NCBI GenBank assembly: GCA_905234985.1
Contig: CAJOJQ010000029.1
Location: forward strand, 1 to 45,831
Direction of reading: 5' to 3'
Length of the DNA: 45,831 bases
From: an uncultured Christensenellaceae bacterium
GTDB lineage: Bacteria > Bacillota > Clostridia > Christensenellales > Aristaeellaceae
Part shown: positions 16,398 through 27,339 of the stretch, piece after piece
Layout of the letters: each line of letters opens with the position of its first letter
Numbering within the stretch: position 1 is the stretch's first letter
The notes under the pieces: model-generated
Told to the model about the DNA's origin: nothing
Databases searched by the model: none
The model's input: only the letters and a program-made list of their open reading frames with translations
Translations under genes and position numbers: made by a program

Positions 16398-17570
16398 ATG
16401 CTCTGCGAAGAAAAATTCCTGGAAATCTACAGGCATCTGCCCGAAGGCCTTTCCTTCTGCCCCTACCGTATCTGCCCCATCGGCGCGCATTCCGACCACA
16501 ACTTAGGCAAAATCACCGGCCTGGCCATCGACAAGGGCATCCATATCGCCTACCATCCCAAGAAAAACGGCGTTGTGGAAATGGCCTCCCTCCAATTTCC
16601 CAAGCGCGCCCAATGGCATATCGCCTCCGTGCCCAAGGAAAAGGAAAACGACTGGGTGGACTACCTGCGGGGCGCCACCTGAGCCTTGACCAAGCGCTAT
16701 CCGCTGACGGCGGGCCTGAGCGGCGTGATCGAAGGCACCCTGCCCATCGGGGGCTTAAGCTCCTCCGCCGCCGTGATCCTCGCCTTCCTGTCCGCCCTGT
16801 GCAGAGTGAACGGCATTCATCTTTCCCACCAGGAAATGATTGATACCGCCTATGACGCCGAGCTGAATTACGTGGGCGTGTCCGTGGGCAAGCTGGACCA
16901 GTCCTGCGAGGTGCTGGGCAAAAAGGACCATCTGCTGTATTTGGACACGGCGGACGGCAGCTACGAGCTGATTCCCACCCGGCCCTCCATGAAGCCCTAC
17001 AAAATCGCCATTTTCTTTTCCGGCCTGGAACACAGCTTGGCCGGTTCCAAATACAATATGCGCGTGGACGAGCTGCGGGCGGGGGTGTACGCCCTGTACG
17101 CCTTCGCCGGGCTGGAATACGGCAAGTTCAAGGATTCCAACGCCCGGAACATTCCCTTCGCCGTATATCAGGAATACAAAAACCGCCTGCCCGGCCCCTG
17201 GGCGCGCCGGTGCGAGCATTGGTACACCGAATACCAGCGGGTGGAAGCCGGGGCGGAAGCCTGGCGGCGGGGCGACATCGAGGAATACGGCCGCCTGTCC
17301 TTTGAATCGGGCTGGAGCAGCATTCACAATTGGGAATCCGGCGCGCCGGAGCAGATTCGCCTGTATGAAATCATGCGGGCCACCGACGGCATTTACGGGG
17401 GCCGGTTCAGCGGCGCGGGGTTCAAGGGCTGCTGCATGGCGCTGATCGACCCCGCTTTCGAGGAAAGCATTACGCAAAAGGTCACCGAAGCCTATTTGAA
17501 GGACTTCCCCCATTTGCAGGGCAAGTATTCCGTACACATCTGCCACAGCGCCGACGGCGCGGAACTGTGA
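16398..17570 (+). pseudogene. Galactokinase-like GHMP sugar kinase with an in-frame TGA
   Basis: The start is ATG 16398 with TGAGGTG upstream. Codon 95 (16680-16682) is TGA; the same frame continues without shift to 17570, so the gene is interrupted by one nonsense codon at a position where arginine (CGA) or tryptophan (TGG) could have stood. Motifs are complete: RICPIGAHSDH (24-34, galactokinase signature), LPIGGLSSSA (115-124, GHMP ATP loop) and GRFSGAGFKGCCMA near the C-terminus. The enzyme phosphorylates a sugar at C1 using ATP. It lies in an operon between the UDP-sugar dehydrogenase and the nucleotidyltransferase, so kinase, pyrophosphorylase and dehydrogenase would make a nucleotide uronate. 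TGA ends other genes here, so recoding is unlikely. Confidence 0.85.
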
Positions 17571-17579
17571 GGGATCGCC

Positions 17580-18317
17580 ATGAAATGTTTGATTTTGGCC
17601 GCGGGCTACGCCACCCGCCTGTACCCCCTGACCGAAAACTTCCCCAAGCCCCTTTTGAAGGTGGGCGAAAAGACCATTTTGGACTGGCTGCTGGACGATA
17701 TTGACTCCGCCGGGCGCGTGGACGGCTATATCGTGATCAGCAATCACAAATACGCCCATCATTTCTCGGATTGGGCCGCCGCCCATTCCCTGCCCATCAC
17801 CGTGGTGGACGACGGCACCAGCACCAACGAAACCCGCTTGGGCGCGGTGCGGGATATCCAGTTCGCCATTGACCAATTGGGCTTGGACGACGATCTGCTG
17901 ATCATCGCCGGGGACAACGTGCTGGATTTCTCCCTCACCGCCTTCCTGCGCTACGTGCAGGAAAAGGGGACCTCCTGCGTGATGCGGTATTATGAAGCCG
18001 ACGAAAAGCGCCTGAAAAAAAGCGGCGTGGCCGAGTTAGGCGAAAACGACCGCCTGCTGTCCCTGGAGGAAAAGCCGGACGCGCCCAAGAGTCCTTGGTG
18101 TACGCCTCCCTTCTATTTCTATACCCGTTCGGACGCCGCCAGAATTCGGGAAGCCATCGCGGACGGCTGCGGCACCGACGCTCCCGGCAGCCTGGTGGCC
18201 TGGATGTGCCGCCGCAGCCCCATGCACAGCATGGAAATGCCCGGAAGCCGCTACGATATCGGCAATTTGGAAAGCTATGAAACCGTGCAGCGCACGTATC
18301 GGGGGATCGTGAAATAA
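17580..18317 (+). CDS. Sugar-phosphate nucleotidyltransferase
   Basis: This encodes 245 residues starting 9 bases after the kinase stop. LAAGYATRLYPLTENFPKPLL is the nucleotide-binding signature of NTP_transferase (RmlA/GalU/HddC-like), with the usual G-x-G-T-R reduced to G-Y-A-T-R. LLIIAGDNVLDF binds metal and substrate; LEEKP and MPGSRYDIGN are later conserved sites. There is no C-terminal hexapeptide repeat domain. It joins a sugar-1-phosphate to UTP or dTTP in the cytoplasm. The position after the kinase indicates that it uses the kinase product and supplies the dehydrogenase. Confidence 0.85.
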   Translation: MKCLILAAGYATRLYPLTENFPKPLLKVGEKTILDWLLDDIDSAGRVDGYIVISNHKYAHHFSDWAAAHSLPITVVDDGTSTNETRLGAVRDIQFAIDQLGLDDDLLIIAGDNVLDFSLTAFLRYVQEKGTSCVMRYYEADEKRLKKSGVAELGENDRLLSLEEKPDAPKSPWCTPPFYFYTRSDAARIREAIADGCGTDAPGSLVAWMCRRSPMHSMEMPGSRYDIGNLESYETVQRTYRGIVK

Positions 18318-18324
18318 AATCATT

Positions 18325-18384
18325 CCGGGGGAACCGCTCTTTGCTGCCCAAAGAGTGGTTCCCCCGGCCCCCTTCCGAGAAAGG
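18325..18384 (+). repeat. Palindromic 3' hairpin repeat, copy 1
   Basis: CCGGGGGAACC-CTCTTTG pairs with CAAAGAG-GGTTCCCCCGG (18325-18367) around a CTGCC loop, followed by a C-rich tail and CCTTCCGAGAAAG. It starts 8 bases after the stop codon. The element at 34065-34127 has the same plan and tail, and the stem differences pair in both copies. There is no T-run, so it is more than a plain terminator. Confidence 0.8.
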
Positions 18385-18482
18385 CACATTTTGTTTTCGG
18401 ATCAAACCACCGTTGATTTTTCCTGCCGTTTGAATCATTCTGTCTTTTGGAACACATTTTTGTATATTTAAGTCATCTGGGC

Positions 18483-18511
18483 TGGCATTCCTGGAATTTT
18501 GATGGTATACT
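18483..18511 (+). promoter_or_regulatory. Possible promoter of the CaCA antiporter
   Basis: TGGCAT (18483-18488) and TATACT (18506-18511) with 17 bases between. The -10 is good and the -35 is weak. Confidence 0.45.
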
Positions 18512-18555
18512 GTTCCCGCTTCCGATAACAGGAAGCATGGAGGAGGAACGCAAAC

Positions 18556-19536
18556 ATGCTTGTACCGGTATTGCTGTTTATTTTAGGTCTGGCGCTGCTC
18601 ATCAAGGGCGGCGACTGGTTCGTGGACGGGGCCACGGGGCTGGCCCACCGGTTCCATCTGCCCGAATTGCTGATCGGGGCCACGGTGGTTTCCATCGGCA
18701 CTACCCTGCCGGAGGTCATGGTATCCGCACAGGCGGCGTTGGAGCACAACAGCGGCATTTCCTACGGCAACGCCATCGGCTCGGTGATCTGCAACACCAG
18801 CCTGATTGCCGCCCTGACCATCGCCATCCGGCCCAGCGGCGTGAATAAGAAAACCCTGGGGGTGCCGGTGGCGGCTTTTTTCAGCGCGGCGGTGCTCTAT
18901 TCCCTGATCGCCTACACTTCCGGGGAATTCCAGCGCTGGCAGGGCGTGGTGTTTTTGGCCCTGTTCGTGGGCTATATGATCCTGACCGTCTATCAAATGA
19001 AGAAACACCCCGATCAGGTGGAGGTTGAAGAGACGGAAGACGCCGAAAAAACGCCCAAGGACCAGCCCCTGTGGCAGGAGCTGCTGGCCCTGGTGGCCGG
19101 GGCCGCCGCTATCGCCGTAGGCGCGCGCTTGCTGGTGGATAACGGCACCCTGATCGCCGCCGCCCTGGGCGTGCCGGACAGCGTGATCGGCCTGACCATG
19201 GTGGCCCTGGGCACCTCCCTGCCCGAGCTGGTGACCGCCGTCACCGCCCTGGCGAAGGGACACAGCGCCCTGTCCCTAGGCAACATCATTGGGGCCAACC
19301 TGTTCAATATCGTGCTGGTGTCCGGCACGGCCATCACCATTTCCCCCTTCGCCATCCCCGTGGAAAAGACCCTGGCGGGCATGAACGCCTCCCTGGTGGT
19401 GGATATCCCGGTGATGCTGGGCGTCATGGCCCTCCTGTGCCTGCCCGCGCTGGTCAAGGGCAAACTCTCCCGCTGGCAGGGAATTACCCTGCTGTGCGTG
19501 TACGTTGCTTTCACCGCGTTCCAATTTATCGTATAA
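18556..19536 (+). CDS. Calcium/sodium antiporter (CaCA family, YrbG-like)
   Basis: This encodes 326 residues after GGAGGAGG. It has two alpha-repeat halves of about five membrane segments each. The ion-binding motifs are GATVVSIGTTLPEVMVS with GNAIGSVICN (residues about 41-80) and GLTMVALGTSLPELVTA with GNIIGANLFN (about 215-255). An acidic cytoplasmic loop (VEVEETEDAEK) separates the halves. It exchanges Ca2+ for Na+ or K+ across the membrane. It is monocistronic: its terminator lies before the rpoB promoter. Confidence 0.9.
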   Translation: MLVPVLLFILGLALLIKGGDWFVDGATGLAHRFHLPELLIGATVVSIGTTLPEVMVSAQAALEHNSGISYGNAIGSVICNTSLIAALTIAIRPSGVNKKTLGVPVAAFFSAAVLYSLIAYTSGEFQRWQGVVFLALFVGYMILTVYQMKKHPDQVEVEETEDAEKTPKDQPLWQELLALVAGAAAIAVGARLLVDNGTLIAAALGVPDSVIGLTMVALGTSLPELVTAVTALAKGHSALSLGNIIGANLFNIVLVSGTAITISPFAIPVEKTLAGMNASLVVDIPVMLGVMALLCLPALVKGKLSRWQGITLLCVYVAFTAFQFIV

Positions 19537-19556
19537 ACCGCCGTCAGCGCCTTATG

Positions 19557-19594
19557 GCCGCCGTGGGAACAGCCTCCCGCGGCGGCGTTTTTGT
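19557..19594 (+). terminator. Terminator of the antiporter gene
   Basis: GCCGCCG-GGGA pairs with TCCC-CGGCGGC, followed by GTTTTTG. Confidence 0.85.
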
Positions 19595-19666
19595 TCTCTG
19601 AACGCATCCTTTCTATAAAATTCTAAAAATATTTTCAGTTTTGGCGTATTATTTTCAAAAAACCGG

Positions 19667-19695
19667 TTGACAGGCGCAGTTGTGTATGCTATAAT
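19667..19695 (+). promoter_or_regulatory. Promoter of rpoBC
   Basis: TTGACA (19667-19672) and TATAAT (19690-19695), both exact consensus, with a 17-base spacer. The leader to rpoB is about 135 bases. Confidence 0.9.
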
Positions 19696-19702
19696 TTACA
19701 AT

Positions 19703-19733
19703 TGCACCAGTGTCGGACGAGTGCGCCTTTTTT
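19703..19733 (+). promoter_or_regulatory. Possible attenuator in the rpoB leader
   Basis: GCAC (19704-19707) and GTGC (19721-19724) arms, then GCC and six T. A second short hairpin, CCTGG/CCAGG, follows at about 19749-19771. Transcription attenuation before rpoB is known in other bacteria; here the stem is short, so the call is tentative. Confidence 0.3.
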
Positions 19734-19836
19734 CCCGTGTCCCGCGCCCTGGAAAGGCAAAAAAATCCAGGGGTCAGGGGTAGGGGAAATATGCGCTTTT
19801 TCCGGCTTCTGGGAGCAATAAAGGGGTGATAGCTTT

Positions 19837-22800
19837 ATGGTGCACGAGGTCCAAATGGGGAAGCTGCGCAAGCGGATGAGCTTCTCGCGCATCGACGAGG
19901 TACTGGACATGCCCAACCTGATCGAGGTGCAGAAAAACAGCTACAAGCGTTTTCTGACCGAAGATCTCAAGGAAGTGCTGGCAGATGTGTCCCCCATCAC
20001 CGATTATAGCGAAAATCTGGTGCTGGAGTTCGTCGACTACTCGCTGGACGGCACGCCCAAGAATACGGTGGAGCGCTGCAAGGAACGGGATTTGACTTAT
20101 GCCGCCCCCCTGAAAGTATTCGTCCGCCTGAAGAACCGGGAAACCGGCGAAATCAAGGAATCGGAAGTTTTCATGGGCGATTTCCCGCTGATGACCGAGC
20201 ATGGCACCTTTATCATCAATGGCGCGGAACGCGTCATTGTAAGCCAGCTGGTTCGTTCGCCCGGCGCGTATTTCGACGTACAGATCGACAAAGCTGGCAA
20301 GCATCTGTTCTCCTCCCAGATCATCCCCAACCGGGGCGCCTGGCTGGAGTACGAAACCGACAGCAACGACGTGCTGTGGGTGCGCATCGACCGCGCCCGC
20401 AAGCTGCCCATCACCGTGCTTCTGCGCGCGCTGGGCTACGGCACGGACGAGGAAATCACCGGCCTGCTGGGCGAGGACGAGCGCCTGCTCACCACCATCG
20501 CCCGCAGCGACTCCACCAAGACCCAGACCCAGGGCCTGCTGGAAATCTACAAGCGCCAGAAGCCCGGCGAACCGCCCACCGAGGACGGCGCCCGGTCCCT
20601 GCTGCGCAGCCTGTTCTTCGATCCCAAGCGCTATGACCTGATGCGCGTGGGCCGCTACAAGTTCAACAAGAAGTTAGGCATTTCCGCCCGCATCACCGGC
20701 CAAATCGCCGCTGAGGACGTGGTCAGCCCCGTCTCCGGCGAAGTGCTGGTGGAAAAGGGCGCTGTGATCACCCGGGAAAAGGCCGTTGAGATCCAGAATT
20801 CCGGCGTGAACGTGGTGCTGCTCCAGTGCGAGCAGGTGGTGCATAAGGTCATCGGCAACAACTTTGCCGACGCCAAGGGCTTCCTGCCCTTCGATCCCAA
20901 GGAAGTGGGCATCCTGGAAATGGTGCATCTGCCCACCCTGCTCAAGATCATCAGCGAAACCGCGCCGGAAGATTTGAAGCGCGTGGTGTCCGAAAGCGTG
21001 TATGATCTGGTGCCCAAGCACATCATCATCGACGATATCGTGGCCTCCGTCAGCTATCTGCTGGGTCTGCCCTACGGCGTTGGCGTTACCGACGATATCG
21101 ACCACCTGGGCAACCGCCGCCTGCGCTCCGTGGGCGAGCTGCTGCAGAACCAGGTGCGCATCGGTCTTTCCCGTTTGGAGCGCGTGGTGCGCGAGCGCAT
21201 GGCCATTCAGGACGCCAACGACGTCAAGCCCGGCGAACTGATCAACATCCGCCCCGTGTCCGCCGCCATCAAGGAATTCTTCGGTTCCTCCCAGCTGTCC
21301 CAGTTCATGGACCAGCCCAACCCCCTGGCTGAGCTGACCCACAAGCGCCGCCTGTCCGCCCTTGGCCCCGGCGGCCTGAACCGCGACCGCGCGGGCATGG
21401 AGGTGCGCGACGTACACTATTCCCATTATGCCCGCATCTGCCCCATTGAAACGCCTGAAGGTCCCAACATCGGTCTGATCGGCTCCCTGGCCACCTACGC
21501 CCGCATCAATGAGTACGGCTTCATTGAAGCCCCCTACCGCAAGGTGGACAAGGCTACCGGCAAGGTGACCGACATCATCGAATACATGACCGCCGATGAA
21601 GAGGACAACTACAAGGTCGGCCAGGCCAAGGAACCCCTGGACGAAGAAAACCGCTTCATCAACCAGCGCGTGGTGGTGCGCTGGCGGGACGAAACCATCG
21701 AAGTGCCCGCCAAGGAAGTGGACTACATCGACGTTTCTCCCAAGCAGGTGGTTTCCGTGGCCACGGCCATGATCCCCTTCCTGGAAAACGACGACGCCAA
21801 CCGCGCCCTGATGGGTTCCAACATGCAGCGCCAGGCCGTGCCGCTGCTGGTGCCGGAAGCCCCCATCGTGGGCACTGGCATGGAATACAAGGCCGCCCAC
21901 GACTCCGGCGTGGTGCTGCTTTCCAAGCACGCGGGCACAGTGTACTCCGTGGCCGCCGATGAAATCGTCATTCAGGACGAGTTAGGCGAAAAGCACAGCT
22001 ACCACCTGACCAAGTTCACCCGTTCCAACCAGGGTACCTGCATCAACCAGCGCCCCCGGGTCTCCCAGGGCCAGGTGATCGAAGTGGGCGACCTGCTGGC
22101 GGACGGCCCCTCCACCGAAAACGGCGAAATCGGCCTGGGCAAGAACATGCTCATCGGCTTCATGACCTGGGAAGGCTACAACTACGAGGACGCCGTACTC
22201 ATCAGCGAACGGCTGGTGAAATACGATAAATACACCTCCATCCACATTGAGGAATACGAATCCGAAGCCCGCGAAACCAAGTTAGGGCCGGAAGAAATCA
22301 CCCGGGACATCCCCAACGTGGGCGAGGACGCCATCAAGGATTTAGACGAGCGCGGCATCATCCGCATCGGCGCGGAAGTGCGCTCCGGCGATATTCTGGT
22401 GGGCAAGGTGACCCCCAAGGGCGAAACCGAGCTGACCGCGGAAGAACGCCTGCTGCGCGCCATCTTCGGCGAGAAGGCCCGCGAAGTGCGCGACACTTCC
22501 CTGAAAGTGCCTCACGGCGAGGGCGGCATCATCGTGGACGTGAAGATTTTCACCCGCGAAAACAAGGACGAGCTTTCCCCCGGCGTGAACGAAATGGTGC
22601 GCGTATACATCGCCCAGAAGCGCAAGATCAGCGTGGGCGACAAGATGTCCGGTCGCCACGGCAACAAGGGCGTTGTGTCCCGCATCCTGCGCGAAGAGGA
22701 CATGCCCTTCCTGCCCGACGGCACGCCGCTTGACATCGTGCTGAACCCCCTGGGCGTGCCTTCCCGTATGAACATCGGGCAGGTGCTGGAGGTCCATCTT

Positions 22801-23550
22801 GGCATCGCCGCCCGCACCTTGGGCTGGCACATCGCCACCCCCGTGTTCGACGGCGCGAGCAAGGAAGACATTGAGGAATGCCTCAAGAAGGCCGGTCTGC
22901 GTCCCGACGGCAAGACCATCCTGTACGACGGCCGCACCGGCGATCCCTTTGAGAACCCCGTCACCGTGGGCATCATGTACTTCTTAAAGCTCCACCACCT
23001 GGTGGACGACAAGATGCACGCCCGCTCCACCGGCCCCTACTCCCTGGTCACCCAGCAGCCTTTAGGCGGCAAGGCCCAGTTCGGCGGCCAGCGTTTCGGC
23101 GAAATGGAAGTGTGGGCGCTGGAAGCCTACGGCGCGGCCAATACCCTGCAAGAGATCCTGACCGTGAAATCCGACGATATCGTGGGCCGCGTCAAGACCT
23201 ACGAAGCCATCGTGAAAGGCCAGAATATCCCCACTCCCGGCATTCCGGAATCCTTCAAGGTGCTGATCAAGGAATTGCAGGCCCTGGCGCTGGATATCCG
23301 CGTGCTGGATGAAAACCGCAACGAGATCGAGATCCGCGAGCTGGAGGACGACGACGACGATATGAGCGACGCCCTGCCCGCCGGACGCGAACCCATCATG
23401 GACGACGATTTCGATAAAGAAGGCCCGCTCCTGGGCGAAGGCGAGGATATTGATCTGGACGACGACATCAGCCTGGATGATGACTTCGGCGACTTTGAAG
23501 ACGACACGCTGGACGATCTGAAGCTGGACGACGACGACGATATCGAGTAA
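19837..23550 (+). CDS. rpoB: DNA-directed RNA polymerase beta subunit
   Basis: This encodes 1237 residues with AAGGGGTG upstream. It is full length and starts [20 protein letters not shown]. The rifampicin region is wild type in form ([20 protein letters not shown], then [11 protein letters not shown]), as is [16 protein letters not shown]. The C-terminal clamp [14 protein letters not shown] is intact. The last 65 or so residues are a strongly acidic tail of aspartate clusters ([17 protein letters not shown]). It lies upstream of rpoC with a 74-base gap. The usual upstream ribosomal protein genes rplJ and rplL are absent; a CaCA antiporter with its own terminator occupies that position. Confidence 0.98.
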   Translation: MVHEVQMGKLRKRMSFSRIDEVLDMPNLIEVQKNSYKRFLTEDLKEVLADVSPITDYSENLVLEFVDYSLDGTPKNTVERCKERDLTYAAPLKVFVRLKNRETGEIKESEVFMGDFPLMTEHGTFIINGAERVIVSQLVRSPGAYFDVQIDKAGKHLFSSQIIPNRGAWLEYETDSNDVLWVRIDRARKLPITVLLRALGYGTDEEITGLLGEDERLLTTIARSDSTKTQTQGLLEIYKRQKPGEPPTEDGARSLLRSLFFDPKRYDLMRVGRYKFNKKLGISARITGQIAAEDVVSPVSGEVLVEKGAVITREKAVEIQNSGVNVVLLQCEQVVHKVIGNNFADAKGFLPFDPKEVGILEMVHLPTLLKIISETAPEDLKRVVSESVYDLVPKHIIIDDIVASVSYLLGLPYGVGVTDDIDHLGNRRLRSVGELLQNQVRIGLSRLERVVRERMAIQDANDVKPGELINIRPVSAAIKEFFGSSQLSQFMDQPNPLAELTHKRRLSALGPGGLNRDRAGMEVRDVHYSHYARICPIETPEGPNIGLIGSLATYARINEYGFIEAPYRKVDKATGKVTDIIEYMTADEEDNYKVGQAKEPLDEENRFINQRVVVRWRDETIEVPAKEVDYIDVSPKQVVSVATAMIPFLENDDANRALMGSNMQRQAVPLLVPEAPIVGTGMEYKAAHDSGVVLLSKHAGTVYSVAADEIVIQDELGEKHSYHLTKFTRSNQGTCINQRPRVSQGQVIEVGDLLADGPSTENGEIGLGKNMLIGFMTWEGYNYEDAVLISERLVKYDKYTSIHIEEYESEARETKLGPEEITRDIPNVGEDAIKDLDERGIIRIGAEVRSGDILVGKVTPKGETELTAEERLLRAIFGEKAREVRDTSLKVPHGEGGIIVDVKIFTRENKDELSPGVNEMVRVYIAQKRKISVGDKMSGRHGNKGVVSRILREEDMPFLPDGTPLDIVLNPLGVPSRMNIGQVLEVHLGIAARTLGWHIATPVFDGASKEDIEECLKKAGLRPDGKTILYDGRTGDPFENPVTVGIMYFLKLHHLVDDKMHARSTGPYSLVTQQPLGGKAQFGGQRFGEMEVWALEAYGAANTLQEILTVKSDDIVGRVKTYEAIVKGQNIPTPGIPESFKVLIKELQALALDIRVLDENRNEIEIRELEDDDDDMSDALPAGREPIMDDDFDKEGPLLGEGEDIDLDDDISLDDDFGDFEDDTLDDLKLDDDDDIE

Positions 23551-23624
23551 TCCGGGTGTACGCGCGCGTGGGCGCGTCCTGCGCGCGCGGCCCAAAGCGT
23601 TTTTAGCGGAGGGAGTTACAATAC

Positions 23625-26600
23625 ATGTTTGAACAAACCAATATTGATTCCATTCAGATCGGCATGGCCTCTTCCGAGCAGATTTTGGCCTGGAGCTACG
23701 GCGAGGTAAGCAAGCCCGAAACCATCAATTACCGCACGCTCAAGCCCGAGCGCGACGGACTGTACTGCGAGCGCATTTTTGGACCCCAGAAGGACTGGGA
23801 ATGCTCCTGCGGCAAATATAAGCGCGTAAAGTTCAAGGATAAGGAAAAGGTTTGCGATAAGTGCGGCGTGCAGATCACCCGCGCCAAGGTGCGCCGTGAG
23901 CGCATGGGCCACATCGCCCTGGCCGCCCCCGTCAGCCACATCTGGTATTTCAAGGGCATTCCCTCCCGGATGGGCATGCTGCTGGACGTGAGTCCCCGCG
24001 CCTTGGAAAAGGTACTCTATTTCGCCTCCTATATCGTGCTGAATCCCGGCAACGAAGCTGTTACGAAGGTGAGCCGCAACGAGCTGATCACCGATTCCAA
24101 GTACCGCTCCATCATGGCTATGCCCCAGGAAGAACGGGGTGAATTCAAGGCCGGCATCGGTGCGGAAGCCGTGAAGGAAATGCTGCTGGCCCTGGATTTA
24201 GAGCAGCTGAGCGAAAGCCTGAAAAAGGAAATCGCCGACCTGATCGAAAAGGAACGGGACCGGGAGGGCGAAGGCCAGAAGCGCACCCACGCCATCAAGC
24301 GGCTGGAAGTGGTGGAAGCTTTCCGTTTGTCCCACAACCGCCCCGAATGGATGATCATGGACGTGGTGCCCGTGATCCCGCCGGATCTGCGCCCCATGGT
24401 GCAGCTGGACGGCGGCCGCTTCGCCACCTCCGACCTCAACGACCTGTACCGCCGGGTCATCAACCGCAACAACCGCTTAAAGCGGATGCTGGAATTGGGC
24501 ACCCCGGACATCATCGTGCGCAATGAAAAGCGCATGCTGCAGGAAGCTGTGGACGCCCTGATCGACAACGGCCGCCGCGGACGGCCCGTCACCGGCCCCG
24601 GCAACCGGCCCTTGAAGAGCCTGTCCGACCTGCTGCGCGGCAAGCAGGGCCGTTTCCGCCAGAACCTGCTGGGCAAGCGCGTGGACTATTCCGGTCGCAG
24701 CGTTATCGTGGTCGGCCCGGAACTCAAGCTCTATCAGTGCGGCCTGCCCAAGGACATGGCGCTGGAGCTGTTCAAGCCCTTCGTGATGGAAAAGCTGGTG
24801 TCCCTGCGCATCGCCCACAACGTAAAATCCGCCAAGCGCATGGTGGAAAAGGTGAAGCCCGAGGTGTGGGACATCCTGGAGCAGGTGATCAAGGAGCATC
24901 CGGTGCTTCTGAACCGCGCCCCCACCCTGCACCGATTGGGCATTCAGGCCTTTGAACCCATCCTGGTGGAAGGCAAGGCCATCCGCCTGCATCCCCTGGC
25001 CTGCACCGCCTACAACGCCGACTTTGACGGCGACCAGATGGCCGTACACGTACCGCTTTCCATGGAAGCCCAGGCGGAAGCCCGCTTCCTGATGCTGTGC
25101 GCCAACAACATCATGAAGCCCCAGGACGGCATGCCCGTCATCTCCCCCACACAGGACATGGTCATCGGCTGCCACTATCTGACCATCACCCGGGACGACG
25201 CCAAGGGCGCGGGCCGCGTGTTCGCCTCCCCCGACGAAGCCATGATGGCCTACCAGTGCCAGCAGATCGCCCTGCAGGCCCCCATCAAGGTGCGCGTGGA
25301 ACGCACCTGGGAGGGCGTGACCGAGCGCCGCATCATCGACACGACCTTAGGCCTGCTGATTTTCAACGAAGTGGTGCCCCAGGATTTGGGCTTCAAGCCC
25401 CGCGAAACCATGGACGACCAGTTCGTGCTGGAAATCGACCACAAAGTAGTCAAGAAGAATTTGGGCCAGATCGTGGAGCGCTGCTTCCACGTCCACGGCG
25501 AAAGCCAGACCGCCGCCGTGCTGGACGCCATCAAGAACTTAGGCTACAAGTATTCCACCCGCGGCGCCATCACCGTGTCCGTCAGCGACATCATCATCCC
25601 GCCGGAAAAGCAGACCTGGCTCAAGGAAACCGACGACCTGGTGGCCAAGATCAACAAGAAGTACCGCCGGGGCGAAATGAGCGAGGACGAGCGCTACCGC
25701 ATGGTCATCGACGCCTGGCAGAACACCACCAACAGGCTGAAAAACCGCGTGATGGAAGTGCTGCCCACCTACAACCCCATCAGCATGATGACCGGTTCCG
25801 GCGCCCGCGGTTCCGCCGGTCAGGTGGCCCAGCTGGCCGGTATGCGCGGCCTGATGGCCTCCCCCTCCGGCCGCGCCATCGAAGTGCCTATCCGCGCCAA
25901 TTTCCGCGAAGGCCTGAACGTGCTGGAATTCTTCATGTCCTCCCACGGCAGCCGCAAATCCCTGGCCGACACCGCTCTGCGTACCGCTGACTCGGGCTAC
26001 CTGACCCGCCGTCTGGTGGACGTGGCCCAGGAAGTGATCGTGCGGGAGATCGACTGCTTTGAAAGCCGGGGCGAAAAAGTGCGCGGCATCACCGTGCAGC
26101 CCATCGGCGAAATCGAAGGCATTGACGACCGCGTGCGCGGTCGCTACGCCGCCGAGGATGTGTACCATCCCATCACCGGCGAGCTGCTGGTACACATGAA
26201 CGAGCTGATCGACTACGACAAGGCCCAGGTCATCAAGAACGCCGGCGTCACCAAGATGAACGTGCGCTCGGTCCTCACCTGCCACAGCGAACACGGCGTA
26301 TGCGCCCGCTGCTACGGCATGAACCTGGCCCACGGCGGCAACGTGGACATCGGCGAAGCGGTGGGCATCATCGCCGCCCAGTCCATCGGCGAACCCGGCA
26401 CTCAGCTGACCATGCGTACCTTCCACTCCGGCGGCGTGGCCTCCGCTGACGATATCACCCAGGGTCTTCCCCGCGTGGAAGAGCTGTTTGAGGCCCGCAA
26501 GCCCAAGCGCGACGCCACCCTGGCTGAAATCGCCGGTAAGGTGCAGATCGTGGAGAACAAGAAGAAGCGCGAGGTCATCATCACCAGCGAAGAGGATCCC

Positions 26601-27182
26601 AACGAAAAGAAGACCTATCAGATCCACTACGGCGCGCGGCTCAAGGTGGCCGACGGCGAAACCGTGCCCGCGGGCGCGGAGCTGATCGAAGGCGCCGTGA
26701 ACCCCCACGACCTGCTGCGCATCTTAGGCGTTCGCGCCGTGCAGGAATATCTGCTGAAAGAAGTGCTTTCCGCTTACTATTCCTCCGGTGTTAAGATCGC
26801 CGACAAGCACATCGAAATCATTGTGCGCCAGATGCTGCGGAAGGTCCGTGTGGAAGACGCGGGCAACACCGATCTGCTGCCCGGCGGCCTGGTGGACATC
26901 TACGAATTCGAGCAGGCCAACGAAAAGACCATTATGGAAGGCGGTCGCCCGGCCATCGCAAAGCGCATCCTGCTGGGCATCACCAAGGCTTCCCTGGCCA
27001 CCGATTCCTTCCTGTCCGCCGCTTCCTTCCAGGAAACCACCCGCGTACTCACCGAAGCCGCCATCAAGGGCAAGGTGGACCCGCTGCTGGGCCTGAAAGA
27101 AAACGTCATCATCGGCAAGCTGATCCCCGCCGGTACGGGCCTGAAGCGCTACAAGAACATCGAACTCCAGGAAACCTACTGA
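23625..27182 (+). CDS. rpoC: DNA-directed RNA polymerase beta' subunit
   Basis: This encodes 1185 residues with GCGGAGGGAG upstream. The N-terminal zinc ribbon is [26 protein letters not shown] (cysteines near residues 60-80). The catalytic Mg2+ loop [12 protein letters not shown] is present, as are the [13 protein letters not shown] bridge-helix/trigger region and the second zinc site ([13 protein letters not shown]). Length is normal for Firmicutes without a large insertion. It is cotranscribed with rpoB; a GC-rich hairpin of GCGCGCG arms sits between the two genes at about 23561-23590. A strong terminator follows. Confidence 0.98.
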   Translation: MFEQTNIDSIQIGMASSEQILAWSYGEVSKPETINYRTLKPERDGLYCERIFGPQKDWECSCGKYKRVKFKDKEKVCDKCGVQITRAKVRRERMGHIALAAPVSHIWYFKGIPSRMGMLLDVSPRALEKVLYFASYIVLNPGNEAVTKVSRNELITDSKYRSIMAMPQEERGEFKAGIGAEAVKEMLLALDLEQLSESLKKEIADLIEKERDREGEGQKRTHAIKRLEVVEAFRLSHNRPEWMIMDVVPVIPPDLRPMVQLDGGRFATSDLNDLYRRVINRNNRLKRMLELGTPDIIVRNEKRMLQEAVDALIDNGRRGRPVTGPGNRPLKSLSDLLRGKQGRFRQNLLGKRVDYSGRSVIVVGPELKLYQCGLPKDMALELFKPFVMEKLVSLRIAHNVKSAKRMVEKVKPEVWDILEQVIKEHPVLLNRAPTLHRLGIQAFEPILVEGKAIRLHPLACTAYNADFDGDQMAVHVPLSMEAQAEARFLMLCANNIMKPQDGMPVISPTQDMVIGCHYLTITRDDAKGAGRVFASPDEAMMAYQCQQIALQAPIKVRVERTWEGVTERRIIDTTLGLLIFNEVVPQDLGFKPRETMDDQFVLEIDHKVVKKNLGQIVERCFHVHGESQTAAVLDAIKNLGYKYSTRGAITVSVSDIIIPPEKQTWLKETDDLVAKINKKYRRGEMSEDERYRMVIDAWQNTTNRLKNRVMEVLPTYNPISMMTGSGARGSAGQVAQLAGMRGLMASPSGRAIEVPIRANFREGLNVLEFFMSSHGSRKSLADTALRTADSGYLTRRLVDVAQEVIVREIDCFESRGEKVRGITVQPIGEIEGIDDRVRGRYAAEDVYHPITGELLVHMNELIDYDKAQVIKNAGVTKMNVRSVLTCHSEHGVCARCYGMNLAHGGNVDIGEAVGIIAAQSIGEPGTQLTMRTFHSGGVASADDITQGLPRVEELFEARKPKRDATLAEIAGKVQIVENKKKREVIITSEEDPNEKKTYQIHYGARLKVADGETVPAGAELIEGAVNPHDLLRILGVRAVQEYLLKEVLSAYYSSGVKIADKHIEIIVRQMLRKVRVEDAGNTDLLPGGLVDIYEFEQANEKTIMEGGRPAIAKRILLGITKASLATDSFLSAASFQETTRVLTEAAIKGKVDPLLGLKENVIIGKLIPAGTGLKRYKNIELQETY

Positions 27183-27201
27183 TAAAACCCCCAATACTTC
27201 G

Positions 27202-27235
27202 GAGCATGCCCCGCGAAAGGGCATGCTCTTTTTTA
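27202..27235 (+). terminator. Terminator of rpoBC
   Basis: GAGCATGCCC (27202-27211) and GGGCATGCTC (27219-27228) form a perfect stem followed by seven T. Confidence 0.95.
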
Positions 27236-27267
27236 AACAAAAACCCGTATTGCGCTCCTGTGAAGGA

Positions 27268-27295
27268 TTGCAAAGGACGCGAAGCTGTGTATAAT
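27268..27295 (+). promoter_or_regulatory. Promoter of the sugar isomerase/oxidoreductase operon
   Basis: TTGCAA (27268-27273) and TATAAT (27290-27295) with a 16-base spacer. The start codon is at 27340. Confidence 0.7.
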
Positions 27296-27339
27296 ATAGA
27301 TAGAGCAACTTGACTTCCGATCAAAAAGGAGGGCGCGTC

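Noticed and set aside
16680..16682. TGA as selenocysteine or recoded tryptophan codon
   Set aside because: TGA ends other genes in the window, there is no clear SECIS-like hairpin after it, and the family has no selenocysteine at this place.
20674..21930. A 418-codon open frame on the minus strand inside rpoB
   Set aside because: It is the antisense shadow of rpoB (His/Gly/Val-rich) with no motif.
25539..26708. A 389-codon minus-strand open frame inside rpoC
   Set aside because: It is an antisense shadow of rpoC.
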